Made by a program: the position numbers and the translations under genes. DNA of 64,000 bases from Thermovibrio guaymasensis (GTDB taxonomy: Bacteria > Aquificota > Aquificia > Desulfurobacteriales > Desulfurobacteriaceae). The notes under the pieces are model-generated. The model saw only the letters and a program-made list of their open reading frames with translations, ran no database searches and was not told where the DNA came from. The DNA lies in the NCBI RefSeq assembly GCF_003633715.1, contig NZ_RBIE01000001.1:248001-312000 (forward strand), given 5' to 3'. This document shows, one piece after another, positions 27,636 through 36,265 of this stretch (position 1 is the first letter of the stretch; each line of letters opens with the position of its first letter).

Positions 27636-28213
27636 AGGCTTTAAAGGAGCTCCTGAGCGAGCACTTTGAAGGAAAGTTTTACTTTGTTCCCAGTACGGAC
27701 AGCATTGCTGCTAAGGAGCTCTTTGAACTAAAGCTTGCTCCTGAAGAGGTTCTCTCCTTCCTGGTCAAGTACGGTGAGGATTTAATTTCAAGGAGGTTCA
27801 ACCTATTTCAGGTTAAAGAGCTTGTAAAGAACTTCTCAAGGAGGCCTTCTGAGAGCTGTGAGGTCCCTTACTCTGTAAACAGGGTTGAGATACTGATAGA
27901 CTTTTTAGACTCTCTCTCAATGGAGCTAAAGCTGGATCAGAGTTTACTAAAGAGGCGCCTTGAGGAGCTCTTGGAAGAGGAAGATAGTTTTAAGGTTGAG
28001 AGGGAGCTCTACAGGATAGAGGATGAGCTCTTCAACATGCTTGAGGAGACTCCTGCTGGGAGGAAGTGTAGGGAAGAGGCGGAGAGGAAGGTTGACAGGT
28101 TCTCCTTCTACTGGAAGGAGAAGGTTTTAGAGGTTACAAGGAGAGCTCTCGTTAGAGAGTGTCTGAGGAAGAGGTATGGAATCCCGGAGTTTACGTCTCT
28201 TAACACTCCTTGA
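27602..28213 (+). CDS. helical protein of unknown function
   Basis: About 203 residues, almost all helical and charged, with two lone cysteines (in SESCEVPYS and RKCREEA) and a third near the end. The start is a TTG at 27602 or GTG at 27605, both inside the end of glnE; the 3' end overlaps the next gene by 38 bp. I do not recognise a family. The double overlap implies translational coupling between glnE, this protein and the kinase-like protein. Confidence 0.65.
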   Translation: MVQERNFREYLEALKELLSEHFEGKFYFVPSTDSIAAKELFELKLAPEEVLSFLVKYGEDLISRRFNLFQVKELVKNFSRRPSESCEVPYSVNRVEILIDFLDSLSMELKLDQSLLKRRLEELLEEEDSFKVERELYRIEDELFNMLEETPAGRKCREEAERKVDRFSFYWKEKVLEVTRRALVRECLRKRYGIPEFTSLNTP

Positions 28214-28847
28214 TTACCCCCGAGGAGACGTTAAGAGGGGAGAGAGGATTTATGAGGAACTCAAGGAGAGGGGAGTAGAGGACTTAAAGTTCGTATCAAA
28301 AGGTTACAGAGGAGTTGTTTTCAAAGGCCTTTTAAAGGGAAAACCTGTTGCAGTTAAGGTAAGGCGTTCAGACACTCCAAAGGAAGTTCCCTTAAAAGAG
28401 TATAAGTTCCTCTCACACCTTTTTAATACTTTTGGTTCAGATGCTCCTTCTCCTCTTCCGTACTTTTCCACTAGCGATTTTGTCGTTATGGAGTGGATAG
28501 AGGGAAAGCCCTTTCCCGATGCCTTTAAAGAGGAACCGAGGCTTTCTACTAGGGGAGTTCTGATTTCATGCTACAAACTTGACGTTTCAAAAGTTGAGCA
28601 TTCAGAGATTAAGGGAGAGAAACACCTTATCTTTACAGGTGAAAATGTGAAGGTTATTGACTTTGAGAGTGCAAAATTTAAGGAAAGGCCGAGGAACCTT
28701 CTTCAGTTTGTCGGCTACCACCTAATAGGCAGGGGACTCTATAGGGAGTTGGGAGTAAGTTTAGGGACTTTGAGGGGTTTAATAGAGCTCTACAAGGTAG
28801 ATCCAGATGAAGGTCTAAAGGGCTTTCTATCAGAGTTAAAACTTTGA
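28176..28847 (+). CDS. predicted serine/threonine kinase, COG2112-like
   Basis: Protein of 223 residues with a compact protein-kinase-like fold. The nucleotide loop is KGYRGVVFKG, the ATP lysine is in VAVKVRR, the hinge is VVMEWIEGKPF, and the metal-binding Asp is in VKVIDFESAKF (DFE for DFG). The catalytic-loop position reads KLDVSKVEHSEI, an archaeal RIO-like variant without a plain HRD. This pattern fits COG2112, a family I know chiefly from archaea. The target is unknown. Confidence 0.75.
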   Translation: MESRSLRLLTLLDYPRGDVKRGERIYEELKERGVEDLKFVSKGYRGVVFKGLLKGKPVAVKVRRSDTPKEVPLKEYKFLSHLFNTFGSDAPSPLPYFSTSDFVVMEWIEGKPFPDAFKEEPRLSTRGVLISCYKLDVSKVEHSEIKGEKHLIFTGENVKVIDFESAKFKERPRNLLQFVGYHLIGRGLYRELGVSLGTLRGLIELYKVDPDEGLKGFLSELKL

Positions 28848-28871
28848 CAAGCTGAGCTCTTTGCCTATAAT
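28844..28871 (+). promoter_or_regulatory. consensus sigma-70 promoter for rpmH-rnpA-yidD-yidC
   Basis: TTGACA at 28844-28849 and TATAAT at 28866-28871 match consensus at all twelve positions, with a 16-bp spacer. It overlaps the stop region of the kinase gene and lies about 35 bp before rpmH. It is the best promoter I see in the window, as expected for a ribosomal protein gene. Confidence 0.8.
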
Positions 28872-28904
28872 TCCCATCACAAGTTAAAGCGTGGAGGTGG
28901 CAAA

Positions 28905-29066
28905 GTGTCAACAAAGAGGACGTATCAGCCAAGTAGGCTTCACGGTAAAAGAGTTCACGGTTTTAGGGCCAGGATGAAGAGCAAGAGCGGAAGGGAGATA
29001 CTCAGGAGGAGGAGAAAGAAAGGTCGCTGGAAGTTAACGGTAAGTGACGAGTGGAAGAGAAGGTAA
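28905..29066 (+). CDS. rpmH: 50S ribosomal protein L34
   Basis: Protein of 53 residues read from a GTG preceded by GGAGGTGG. It opens [19 protein letters not shown] and ends in [15 protein letters not shown]. The bacterial L34 core ([32 protein letters not shown]) is unmistakable. The C-terminal extension SDEWKRR is slightly longer than in E. coli. It overlaps rnpA by 16 bp. Confidence 0.97.
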   Translation: MSTKRTYQPSRLHGKRVHGFRARMKSKSGREILRRRRKKGRWKLTVSDEWKRR

Positions 29067-29419
29067 GTTTTACTTTCCGCAAGGAAGAGAGACTGCGTAA
29101 GAGCAAAGATTTTAAAAAGGTATTTGACCACGGGAAGAGCCTTGGCGGTTCTACCGTGGCCTTTTACTTTTTACCGAACGACCTCGGCTTTCCAAGGGCA
29201 GGCTTTATAGCCAGTAAGAAGGTTTCAAAGAGGGCAGTAGATAGGAATAGGGCGAAAAGGTTAATGAGGGAAGTATTCAGGTTGAACAAGCACAGGTTAA
29301 AACCTTACGACTTGGTATTTATAGCCCGTAAAGGAATTTTAGGGAAGAAGTATCAGGACGTAGAGAAAGACTTTTTGAGCCTTGCAAAAAAAGCAGGAAT
29401 CTTGAAGGAGAGTGGGTGA
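29051..29419 (+). CDS. rnpA: ribonuclease P protein component
   Basis: Protein of 122 residues starting at a GTG inside the last codons of rpmH. Motifs are [17 protein letters not shown], the RNR signature [23 protein letters not shown] and [10 protein letters not shown]. It binds the catalytic RNase P RNA in tRNA 5' processing. The 16-bp overlap echoes the larger rpmH-within-rnpA overlap known in Thermus. Confidence 0.95.
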   Translation: MEEKVSFTFRKEERLRKSKDFKKVFDHGKSLGGSTVAFYFLPNDLGFPRAGFIASKKVSKRAVDRNRAKRLMREVFRLNKHRLKPYDLVFIARKGILGKKYQDVEKDFLSLAKKAGILKESG

Positions 29420-29622
29420 AGGCTTTAGTTATTTCTGCTATTAAGTTTTACCAAAAAGCTATCTCTCCTCTCTTTCCGGGCAAGTGCCGTTACTATCCTA
29501 CCTGTTCTTCCTACGCCATTCTTTCAATAGAGAAGTACGGCCTTTTAAAGGGTAGTTTAAAGGCCCTATACAGAGTCCTTAGGTGCAATCCCTTTTCAAA
29601 GGGAGGCATAGACTATCCTTAG
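29416..29622 (+). CDS. yidD: membrane protein insertion efficiency factor YidD
   Basis: Protein of 68 residues with the family motifs FYQKAISPLFPGKCRYYPTCSSYA and RVLRCNPFSKGGIDYP. It begins with a GTG overlapping the rnpA stop. It acts in the rpmH-rnpA-yidD-yidC gene order common to bacteria and aids YidC insertion. Confidence 0.95.
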   Translation: MKALVISAIKFYQKAISPLFPGKCRYYPTCSSYAILSIEKYGLLKGSLKALYRVLRCNPFSKGGIDYP

Positions 29623-29657
29623 TTATGTCTAAAATTCTGATTTAAAGGAGTTAGGTA

Positions 29658-31148
29658 ATGGGGCAGCAGCAACCAAGTAAGTTATCGCTGTGGATTCAGT
29701 CATTTATCCTTGCCCTTTTAGTTGTTATAGGCTTTCAGTTTTTCTTCGGCCACAAGGGAGAAAAGGCCGGTGAGGTTTCAAAGGAAACTAAAAGGGCCCA
29801 GAGCGTTAAGGTTTCAGATATCCCTTCTGTAAAGGAACTGGGACAAAGGGTTAATGTTGAAACGCCCCTTTACAGGGCTGAGTTTTCAACCGTTAACGGT
29901 AGGTTAGTTTCTCTCTTTATTAAGAAGTATGACTACCAGTTGGTTTCTCCCTATTCAAAGGTTTCAGGTTTATACCCTTTAACTACTCTTTCCCTTAATG
30001 AGGAGCTCTCTAAGAAGCTCTCAAGATTAAACCTTACCCCTTCTTCACTTCAGCTCAAAGTTGAAGGCTCTCCGAAGAAACTTCTCTTTTCAGGAGAAAT
30101 TGACGGTAAGAGGTTCATAAAGGAGCTCACTTTCTATCCCGATTCTTACAGGATAGACGTTAAAGTGGAAATTGAAGGGGAAGGAGGAGAGCTCTACACC
30201 ATTTTGGGGCCGGATATAAACTTAAGTGCTAGTAAAGAAAGGGGTCACGTCGGTCCTGTTGTTGAGACAGAGGATAAAGTTTACAGGTTAGACCCTAAGG
30301 ACCTCAACGGCTTTGTCTCCTTTAACAAGGTTGTATGGGCGGGAGAGGAAGAGAAGTACTTCTTAATGGCCGCTAAGGATAGGAACTTCTCTGCTATGGT
30401 TAAGGAAGTTGGAGGAGAGCATACTTTAGTTGAGGCTTTTGTTGATGAGTTTACATTTTACGGAGGACCTAAGGAACTTAAGGAGCTTGAGGCCCTTGGA
30501 ATGGAAAGTGCCATAGACTTTGGAATTCTTGGCTTTCTCGCAAAGCCACTCTTAAAGTTCTTCATTTTCCTTCACAAGTTCGTTCCAAACTGGGGAGTTG
30601 AGATAATCATCTTTACCCTGATTATTAAGCTTATTCTCCATCCCCTCACACACAAGAGCTTTGTCTCTATGAAGAAGATGCAGGATTTAGCTCCTAAGCT
30701 TGAGGAGATAAAGAGGAAGTACGGAAACGACCCCCAAAAGCTCCAAGAAGAGACTATGAAACTCTACAGGGAGATGGGAGTTAACCCTGCAAGCGGGTGC
30801 CTTCCGATGCTCCTCCAAATTCCTATCTTCATTGCCCTTTACGAGCTCTTCCTTAACGCAGTTGAGCTTAAAGGGGCTTCCTTCCTCTGGATTAGGGACC
30901 TTTCACAGCCAGACCCAACCTTCGTTCTTCCGATCTTAATGGGCCTTTCTATGATCCTTCAGCAGTTCCTCACTCCTACTACAAACAAGCAGCAGCAGTA
31001 CATCTTCTACGCTATGGCAGTTTTCTTCACCTTCCTCTTTGCCAGTTTCCCTGCAGGACTGGTCCTCTACTGGTTTACGAACAACGTTATTACTGCGATT
31101 CAAAACCTTATAATCATGAAGTTAACAGTAAATAAGGAAGGGGCTTAA
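29658..31148 (+). CDS. yidC: membrane protein insertase YidC
   Basis: Protein of 496 residues. It has an N-terminal helix (LWIQSFILALLVVIGFQFFF), a large periplasmic beta domain at about 50-295, and the conserved insertase core from about 300 (NWGVEIIIFTLIIKLILHPLTHKS). The core includes the hydrophilic-groove Arg region and MQDLAPKLEEIKRKYGNDPQKLQEE. This long form is the Gram-negative type. RBS AAAGGAG precedes the ATG. Confidence 0.97.
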   Translation: MGQQQPSKLSLWIQSFILALLVVIGFQFFFGHKGEKAGEVSKETKRAQSVKVSDIPSVKELGQRVNVETPLYRAEFSTVNGRLVSLFIKKYDYQLVSPYSKVSGLYPLTTLSLNEELSKKLSRLNLTPSSLQLKVEGSPKKLLFSGEIDGKRFIKELTFYPDSYRIDVKVEIEGEGGELYTILGPDINLSASKERGHVGPVVETEDKVYRLDPKDLNGFVSFNKVVWAGEEEKYFLMAAKDRNFSAMVKEVGGEHTLVEAFVDEFTFYGGPKELKELEALGMESAIDFGILGFLAKPLLKFFIFLHKFVPNWGVEIIIFTLIIKLILHPLTHKSFVSMKKMQDLAPKLEEIKRKYGNDPQKLQEETMKLYREMGVNPASGCLPMLLQIPIFIALYELFLNAVELKGASFLWIRDLSQPDPTFVLPILMGLSMILQQFLTPTTNKQQQYIFYAMAVFFTFLFASFPAGLVLYWFTNNVITAIQNLIIMKLTVNKEGA

Positions 31149-32422
31149 TGGAGGGAGGAGGTAGTTTAACCGGTTATTACTTTATTCTCTCCTTTCTCAT
31201 TTTCCTCTCCGCCCTCTTCTCGGCCTCTGAAACGGCCTTCTTCTCACTTAACACTTTGAGGCTTGAGAGGCTTGCCAAAGAGGGTAACAGGAAGGCAGCA
31301 GAAGTACTTAAGTTCCTTCAAAACCCTGCAGATTTAATCGCAACGATTCTGGTCGGTAACGAGATGGTGAACGTCGGTATTGCCTCAACTTCGGCTGTTC
31401 TGTTCGTTAAGCTTTTGGGTCGCGACCTAGGAGCAGCCCTTGCCGTTCCCGTAACTGTTTTTATCCTTTTAGTCTTTGGAGAGGTTACACCTAAGACCCT
31501 TGCCATCAAGTACGCTGAAAGGTATGCCTTTTTTATCCTTCCGTTTATAAAGTTTGCCTACTACTTGACTTACCCGGTTAGGGTTATCCTTGTCGGCTTT
31601 GCCTCCCTCCTTTTAAAACCCTTTGGAGTGGAGCTCTTTAGCTCTCCAAAGGCTATAACCGATGAAGAGTTTATGCTCCTGGTTTCTGAAGGGGCGAAGG
31701 AGGGGACAATTGCACAGGAAGAGAAGGAGCTCATAGATAGGACCCTTGACCTTGGTGAGATTTTGGTTAAGGAGATTATGGTTCCAAAACACAGGATCTT
31801 TGCCTTAAAAGAAGATACTCCTGTTAGGAGAGCTCTGGAGCTTTTAAAGGACGTTAAGTTTTCAAGAATACCGATTTACAAGGATTCCCTTGACCAGGTT
31901 ACCGGCATTCTCTATACAAGGAGGATAATCCCCCTCACTTTAAGACCGGAGGACTTTGATAGGCCGGTTAAGGACTTTGCCTCTGAACCTTTCCTCGTTC
32001 CTGAGTTTTTAACGATTGATAAGCTCCTTGAGGAGATGCAGAGGACTAAGCGCCACATGGCGGTTGTTGTTGACGAATATGGGAATACGGCAGGTGTAGT
32101 TACTCTTGACGATATTTTGAGGGAGATTGTCGGAGAGCTCCCGGACGAGAGGGAGAGCTTATCTGCTCCAGAGTTTGAGAAGTTAGAGGACGGGAAACTC
32201 AGGTTCTCTGGTCAAACTCCCATAGATGAGATGAAGGAGGTTTTAAACCTTGAAGATGACGACCTCCTTGAAGAGGTGGATACCGTTTCAGGTTTCGTTA
32301 TGGCTAACTTAAAGAGGATCCCGAAAGAGGGGGATTCGTTTGCCTATAAAGGTTTCAAATTCACCGTTGAGTCAATGGACGGTAACAGGGTAGGTTCGGT
32401 TGTTGTAGAGAGGTTAAGTTGA
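31148..32422 (+). CDS. CNNM/CBS/CorC_HlyC membrane protein 1
   Basis: Protein of 424 residues: DUF21/CNNM transmembrane domain (1-180; ALFSASETAFFSLN, FGEVTPKTLAIKYAE), a CBS pair (IMVPKHRIFALKEDTPV; HMAVVVDEYGNTAGVVTLDDILREIVGE) and a C-terminal CorC_HlyC domain. The family includes Mg2+ exporters and Co/Mg-resistance proteins. It begins at the yidC stop (TAATG) and is followed by a paralogue. Confidence 0.92.
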   Translation: MEGGGSLTGYYFILSFLIFLSALFSASETAFFSLNTLRLERLAKEGNRKAAEVLKFLQNPADLIATILVGNEMVNVGIASTSAVLFVKLLGRDLGAALAVPVTVFILLVFGEVTPKTLAIKYAERYAFFILPFIKFAYYLTYPVRVILVGFASLLLKPFGVELFSSPKAITDEEFMLLVSEGAKEGTIAQEEKELIDRTLDLGEILVKEIMVPKHRIFALKEDTPVRRALELLKDVKFSRIPIYKDSLDQVTGILYTRRIIPLTLRPEDFDRPVKDFASEPFLVPEFLTIDKLLEEMQRTKRHMAVVVDEYGNTAGVVTLDDILREIVGELPDERESLSAPEFEKLEDGKLRFSGQTPIDEMKEVLNLEDDDLLEEVDTVSGFVMANLKRIPKEGDSFAYKGFKFTVESMDGNRVGSVVVERLS

Positions 32423-33687
32423 TGGAGGTCCTTTTCCTCATTTTCCTCTGTGTCCTTTTTGAAGGTTTCTTCTCAGGTAGCGAGATTGCAATAGTTTCCC
32501 TTCCCCGTCTGGAACTTCAAAAGCGCCTCCAGAAGGGGGATAGGGCAGCACTACTCCTTGCCAGGCTCCTTGAGAATCCTGAAAAGCTGTTAACTACCAC
32601 CCTAATTGGAACTAACCTTTCAACGGTTACAGGTTCAACCCTTTTTGCCACTTACTTTTTAGATAAAATTGCAGAGAAGTTTCCCTCTTTAGCCTCTTAC
32701 CCTGAGCTAATTACCGTCATCTTCTTTACTCCAATTACGCTTACTTTTGGAGAGCTCATTCCCAAGAGTTTGTACCAAAAGTACTCCCACGTTATAGCCT
32801 TTAAGATCGTTTACCCAATCTACTTCTTCTACCTCCTTTTCAAGCCGGTCTCATTCGTAGTTATGGGAATTGCAAGGTTAATAGCCTACCTTCTAAGGTC
32901 TGATAGTGAGAAGAACCCCTTCGTTACGAAGGAAGAGCTCCGCCTCCTCGTTGAGAGTGCAGGTCGGGTTCAGGTTGAGAGGACTGAGAGGGACATCCTT
33001 AGGAATATACTCTACCTAAGGGAGAAACACGTAGGGGATATCTACACTCCCCTTTCTAAGATAATTGCTGTAAGTGAGAACAGTACAGTAAAGGAAGCCG
33101 TAGACCTTTTCTTAAAGAGCGGTTTTTCAAAGCTCCCGGTCTATAGGGACAGGTTTGACAACATAGTCGGCTACCTTCTCATTTCAGATTTAATTAACGT
33201 AGAGGACCCTTCGGTGTCCGTTAAGTACTTCCTAAGGCCTGTGGTCGTTCTCCCTGAGTATATGAACATCTTTGATGCCCTTAAGGAGTTTAGGAAGAGG
33301 AAAGAACAGCTTGGAATAGTTGTTGATGAGTTTGGTTCAACCCTTGGAATAGTCACTATTGAGGATATCCTTGAGGAGATTGTAGGTAAGATTGAGGACG
33401 AGTTTGATAAGGAAGAGCTAAGAATCTTTAAACAGGGTAACGAGATTACCGTTGATTCCCAAGTTGAGATAGATGAGTTGAATAGTTTCTTAAACTACCC
33501 CCTTCCTAAGGGTCAGGATTACGTAACTCTCGGGGGACTTATTCTCTCAAAACTTGGGAGGTTTCCAAGGGTAGGGGAGGTTTTGGAGCTCCCCCACCAC
33601 ACCCTTAAAGTCGTTAGTCTGGGGGAGAGGAGGATAGGTAAGGTAAAGGTAAAGGAGAAGGACGAGAAAACTAAACGTTCCTCGTAA
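32422..33687 (+). CDS. CNNM/CBS/CorC_HlyC membrane protein 2
   Basis: Protein of 421 residues with the same architecture as its neighbour (FFSGSEIAIVSL, FGELIPKSLYQKYS, CBS GIVVDEFGSTLGIVTIEDILEEIVGK). I take the ATG at 32422, which overlaps the upstream TGA; a TTG one codon earlier is also possible. Tandem copies suggest a heterodimer or two cation specificities. The 3' end overlaps the convergent response regulator by 17 bp. Confidence 0.92.
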   Translation: MEVLFLIFLCVLFEGFFSGSEIAIVSLPRLELQKRLQKGDRAALLLARLLENPEKLLTTTLIGTNLSTVTGSTLFATYFLDKIAEKFPSLASYPELITVIFFTPITLTFGELIPKSLYQKYSHVIAFKIVYPIYFFYLLFKPVSFVVMGIARLIAYLLRSDSEKNPFVTKEELRLLVESAGRVQVERTERDILRNILYLREKHVGDIYTPLSKIIAVSENSTVKEAVDLFLKSGFSKLPVYRDRFDNIVGYLLISDLINVEDPSVSVKYFLRPVVVLPEYMNIFDALKEFRKRKEQLGIVVDEFGSTLGIVTIEDILEEIVGKIEDEFDKEELRIFKQGNEITVDSQVEIDELNSFLNYPLPKGQDYVTLGGLILSKLGRFPRVGEVLELPHHTLKVVSLGERRIGKVKVKEKDEKTKRSS

Positions 33688-34327
33688 GGATGTAACCTAC
33701 GTTCGTTAAGGTTTTAAGGTGTTTTCCCTTCTTTCCGAGCTTTCTCCTAAGCCTGTATATGTAAACGTCCAGGACCCTTGAGCTCTTTTTGTTCTTCCCC
33801 CAGATTCTCTCTACTAAAAACTCCTTTGGAAGGACCTCTTCCTGATACTTTATGAGGAGCTCCAGTATTTCAAGTTCAATTTTCGTTAAGTCAACGCTCT
33901 TATCCCCGATTAAAACCCGTCCTTCCTTCTTCTTAAGAATTATTCCCTCAAACTCAAGGACGTTCCTTATCCTCTCTCTGTACCTCCTTAAAATTGCCTG
34001 TGAGCGGGCAAGGAGCTCCCTTGTGCTGAAGGGTTTAACTATAAAGTCATCGGCTCCCGTTTCAAACCACTTAACTTTAAAATCTATGTTGCAGACTGAG
34101 CTTAGGACTACTATTGGAATATCCTTCTTTTCCTTTATCCTCTTACATATTTCAAGTCCTTTAGTTCCAAGGAGTGCAAGGTCAAAAATTAAAAAGGAGT
34201 ACCCGTTTCTCTTAAATATGTCCTCTTGGGACGTTCCTATTTCTACTTCAAACCCGCTGTCTGTAAATACTTCGTAAATCTCCTCTGCAAGGGATTTGTC
34301 GTCCTCTATCAGCAGTACCTTTGTCAT
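33671..34327 (-). CDS. OmpR/PhoB-family response regulator (orphan)
   Basis: Protein of 218 residues. The receiver domain has the acidic pair at D9-D10, phospho-acceptor D49 (FLIFDLALLG) and K98 (IVKPFSTREL). The winged-helix DNA-binding domain is at about 120-218 (VLPKEFLVERIWGKNKKSSRVLDVYIYRLRRKLG). No histidine kinase is adjacent. It is divergent from the porin-acetate operon, whose promoter region carries PhoB-like direct repeats, so it probably controls that operon and itself. Confidence 0.93.
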   Translation of the reverse strand: MTKVLLIEDDKSLAEEIYEVFTDSGFEVEIGTSQEDIFKRNGYSFLIFDLALLGTKGLEICKRIKEKKDIPIVVLSSVCNIDFKVKWFETGADDFIVKPFSTRELLARSQAILRRYRERIRNVLEFEGIILKKKEGRVLIGDKSVDLTKIELEILELLIKYQEEVLPKEFLVERIWGKNKKSSRVLDVYIYRLRRKLGKKGKHLKTLTNVGYILTRNV

Positions 34328-34370
34328 TTTTACACCTTTTTAACGAGATTTTTACATCAAATTAACAGAT
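34327..34370 (+). promoter_or_regulatory. 22-bp tandem direct repeats, candidate operator of the response regulator
   Basis: Two adjacent 22-bp units, 34327-34348 and 34349-34370, each begin with TTTTTACA and carry a second half ending TTAAC ten bases further on. They agree at 14 of 22 positions. An 11-bp half-period repeated on one face of DNA is typical of PhoB/OmpR boxes. The first unit also covers the RBS of the regulator gene on the other strand. Confidence 0.5.
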
Positions 34371-34447
34371 AATTCTAATTAAGTTTTATAAGGAAATTTT
34401 AAAATTTTGTTAAAATGTTGCAACAAAGATTCGGATAGGAGGTTAGG

Positions 34448-35668
34448 ATGAGGAGGATACTGCTAACAGCCTTAACTGTTTCCCTCCTTTCGTCTCCTGC
34501 CTTTGCACAGGACAACGTGGAGGCACTGAAGGCTCAGATTAGAGTTCTCCAGGAACAGATGGCAAAGCTCCAGGAGAAGTTAAAAAAACTTGAAGAGGCG
34601 AGGGGAGGAAAGGCAGTTGTAGGGGCTAAAAGCTCAATCAAGATCTACGGAAAAGTTAAGCTTGATGCCATCTACGACACCCACAACATGGGTAAGGATC
34701 AGTTCATTACCTACCTACCTAAGGGAGCAAGGGAGGATAGGGTAACGTTTAACATGAAGGATACACGCCTTGGCTTTATCATTGACGGTCCGGAAGTTGA
34801 TGGCTGGAAAGTTACCGGAAGGATTGAGAGCGACTTCTACGGTAAGGGAGGAGATGACAACGGAGCTTTTAGGATTAGGCTCTCTTACATCAACTTGAAC
34901 AACGGTCAGGGAACAAACGTCAGAATCGGTCAGGACTACATTCCAATTGCCTCCCAGATGGCTTCAACCCTTGACTTTTTAAGCATGGGAGCTTCCGGTA
35001 ACCTTTGGGACAGGGTTCCTCAGATAACTGTTACTCAGACTTTTGACGGTGGTTTCGGAATTCTTGGAACTGCCTGGAAGAGCTCGGCAACTACAGACGG
35101 CGTAGATATGAGAATGCCCTGGGTTGGTGCTAAGGCCTTCTACAAAGGAGACCTTTTCGGTACCGGTAAGCCCCTTTACTTAGCCCTTGGAGGAGCTTAC
35201 AGACAAGGTAGCGCCGAGGTCGGTGGTGTTAAGGACGACGTTAACGACTACCTTGTTGCCTTTGAGTGGAACGTTCCATTTAACCTCTTCTTCCCAATCG
35301 GAGTTAAGGGAGAGGCTTACTACGGTCAGGGATTAACTTCAAGGGATTTCCTAGTCTTTACACCTCCTCACTACAAAGATGGCAGCGACGTAGAGGAACT
35401 TGAAACCAAGGGAGGTTTCGTCCAGCTCTCAATGAAGCCTTTTGAGAAGGTCTCATTTAACCTCGGAGCGGGTATGAACGATCCGGATAACGATGGAGCG
35501 GATAAAGCAGGTGCCTATGAAAAGAACTGGAGGGCATTTGGAAACGTCCTTTACAAGTTTGCTCCCGGAGTTACCTTCGGTCTTGAGATTGACCACCAGG
35601 AAACCCTTTACGATGATGGCGTTGAGCACGGAAATAGACTGATGGCTTCAGCAATCTACGTATGGTAA
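34448..35668 (+). CDS. outer-membrane porin with N-terminal coiled coil
   Basis: Protein of 406 residues. The Sec signal peptide is cleaved after FAQ near residue 21. A short coiled coil follows at about 25-50 (VEALKAQIRVLQEQMAKLQEK), then alternating beta strands of a 16-18-stranded barrel (IKIYGKVKLDAIYD onward) ending in an aromatic strand and a terminal Trp (SAIYVW). This is the trimeric phosphate/anion-type porin layout seen in deep-branching bacteria. Co-orientation with acetate uptake and AcsA suggests it admits acetate (inference). RBS AGGAGG. Confidence 0.85.
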   Translation: MRRILLTALTVSLLSSPAFAQDNVEALKAQIRVLQEQMAKLQEKLKKLEEARGGKAVVGAKSSIKIYGKVKLDAIYDTHNMGKDQFITYLPKGAREDRVTFNMKDTRLGFIIDGPEVDGWKVTGRIESDFYGKGGDDNGAFRIRLSYINLNNGQGTNVRIGQDYIPIASQMASTLDFLSMGASGNLWDRVPQITVTQTFDGGFGILGTAWKSSATTDGVDMRMPWVGAKAFYKGDLFGTGKPLYLALGGAYRQGSAEVGGVKDDVNDYLVAFEWNVPFNLFFPIGVKGEAYYGQGLTSRDFLVFTPPHYKDGSDVEELETKGGFVQLSMKPFEKVSFNLGAGMNDPDNDGADKAGAYEKNWRAFGNVLYKFAPGVTFGLEIDHQETLYDDGVEHGNRLMASAIYVW

Positions 35669-35694
35669 ATAAATCTTATGGTAAGGAGGGAGTT

Positions 35695-36240
35695 ATGGAA
35701 CTGAAGATTGCTAACCCTGCACCGCTTGGACTTTTCGGCTTTGGTATTACGACGGTTCTTTTAAACCTACACAACGCCGGTATTATTAACCTCGGAACTA
35801 TGATTTTAGCTATGGGAATCTTCTACGGCGGACTTGCTCAGATAATTGCCGGAATTATGGATTTTAAGAAGAACAATACTTTTGGAGCTCTTGCATTTAC
35901 GTCTTACGGCCTCTTTTGGGAGAGTTTAGTTTTCCTCCTGTTAATGAGTAAGTGGGGATGGTGGGCTCCTCAGGATAAGCTTGGAATTGTCTTCTACCTT
36001 CTAATGTGGGGAATCTTTACGTTTCTCCTCTGGATTGTCCTTTATAAAACAAAGCATGGAGCTGATATTCAGTTTGTCTTTATAACACTTTGGATTCTCT
36101 TCTTCCTTCTTGCATTTGGAGACTTTACCGGAAGTACCGCTATAAAAACAGTTGCAGGGTGGGAAGGAATACTCTGCGGTGCTTCTGCAATGTACGTTGC
36201 CTTTAAAACTCTTTTAACTGAGTCTATGGCTCAGGCTTAA
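35695..36240 (+). CDS. acetate uptake transporter, SatP/GPR1-FUN34-YaaH family
   Basis: Protein of 181 residues with six membrane helices. The family signature NPAPLGLFGFGITTVLLN lies near the N terminus and GIFYGGLAQIIAGI in helix 2. I start it at 35695, preceded by AAGGAGGGAG; the frame is open from 35662 but that would overlap the porin gene. It carries acetate or succinate with H+. It precedes acsA in the same operon. Confidence 0.93.
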   Translation: MELKIANPAPLGLFGFGITTVLLNLHNAGIINLGTMILAMGIFYGGLAQIIAGIMDFKKNNTFGALAFTSYGLFWESLVFLLLMSKWGWWAPQDKLGIVFYLLMWGIFTFLLWIVLYKTKHGADIQFVFITLWILFFLLAFGDFTGSTAIKTVAGWEGILCGASAMYVAFKTLLTESMAQA

Positions 36241-36265
36241 ATAACCTTGAGATAGGGAGGTAAAG

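Noticed and set aside
35662-35694. Longer N terminus for the acetate transporter
   Set aside because: It would overlap the porin end; the ATG at 35695 has AAGGAGGGAG and starts the known family N terminus.
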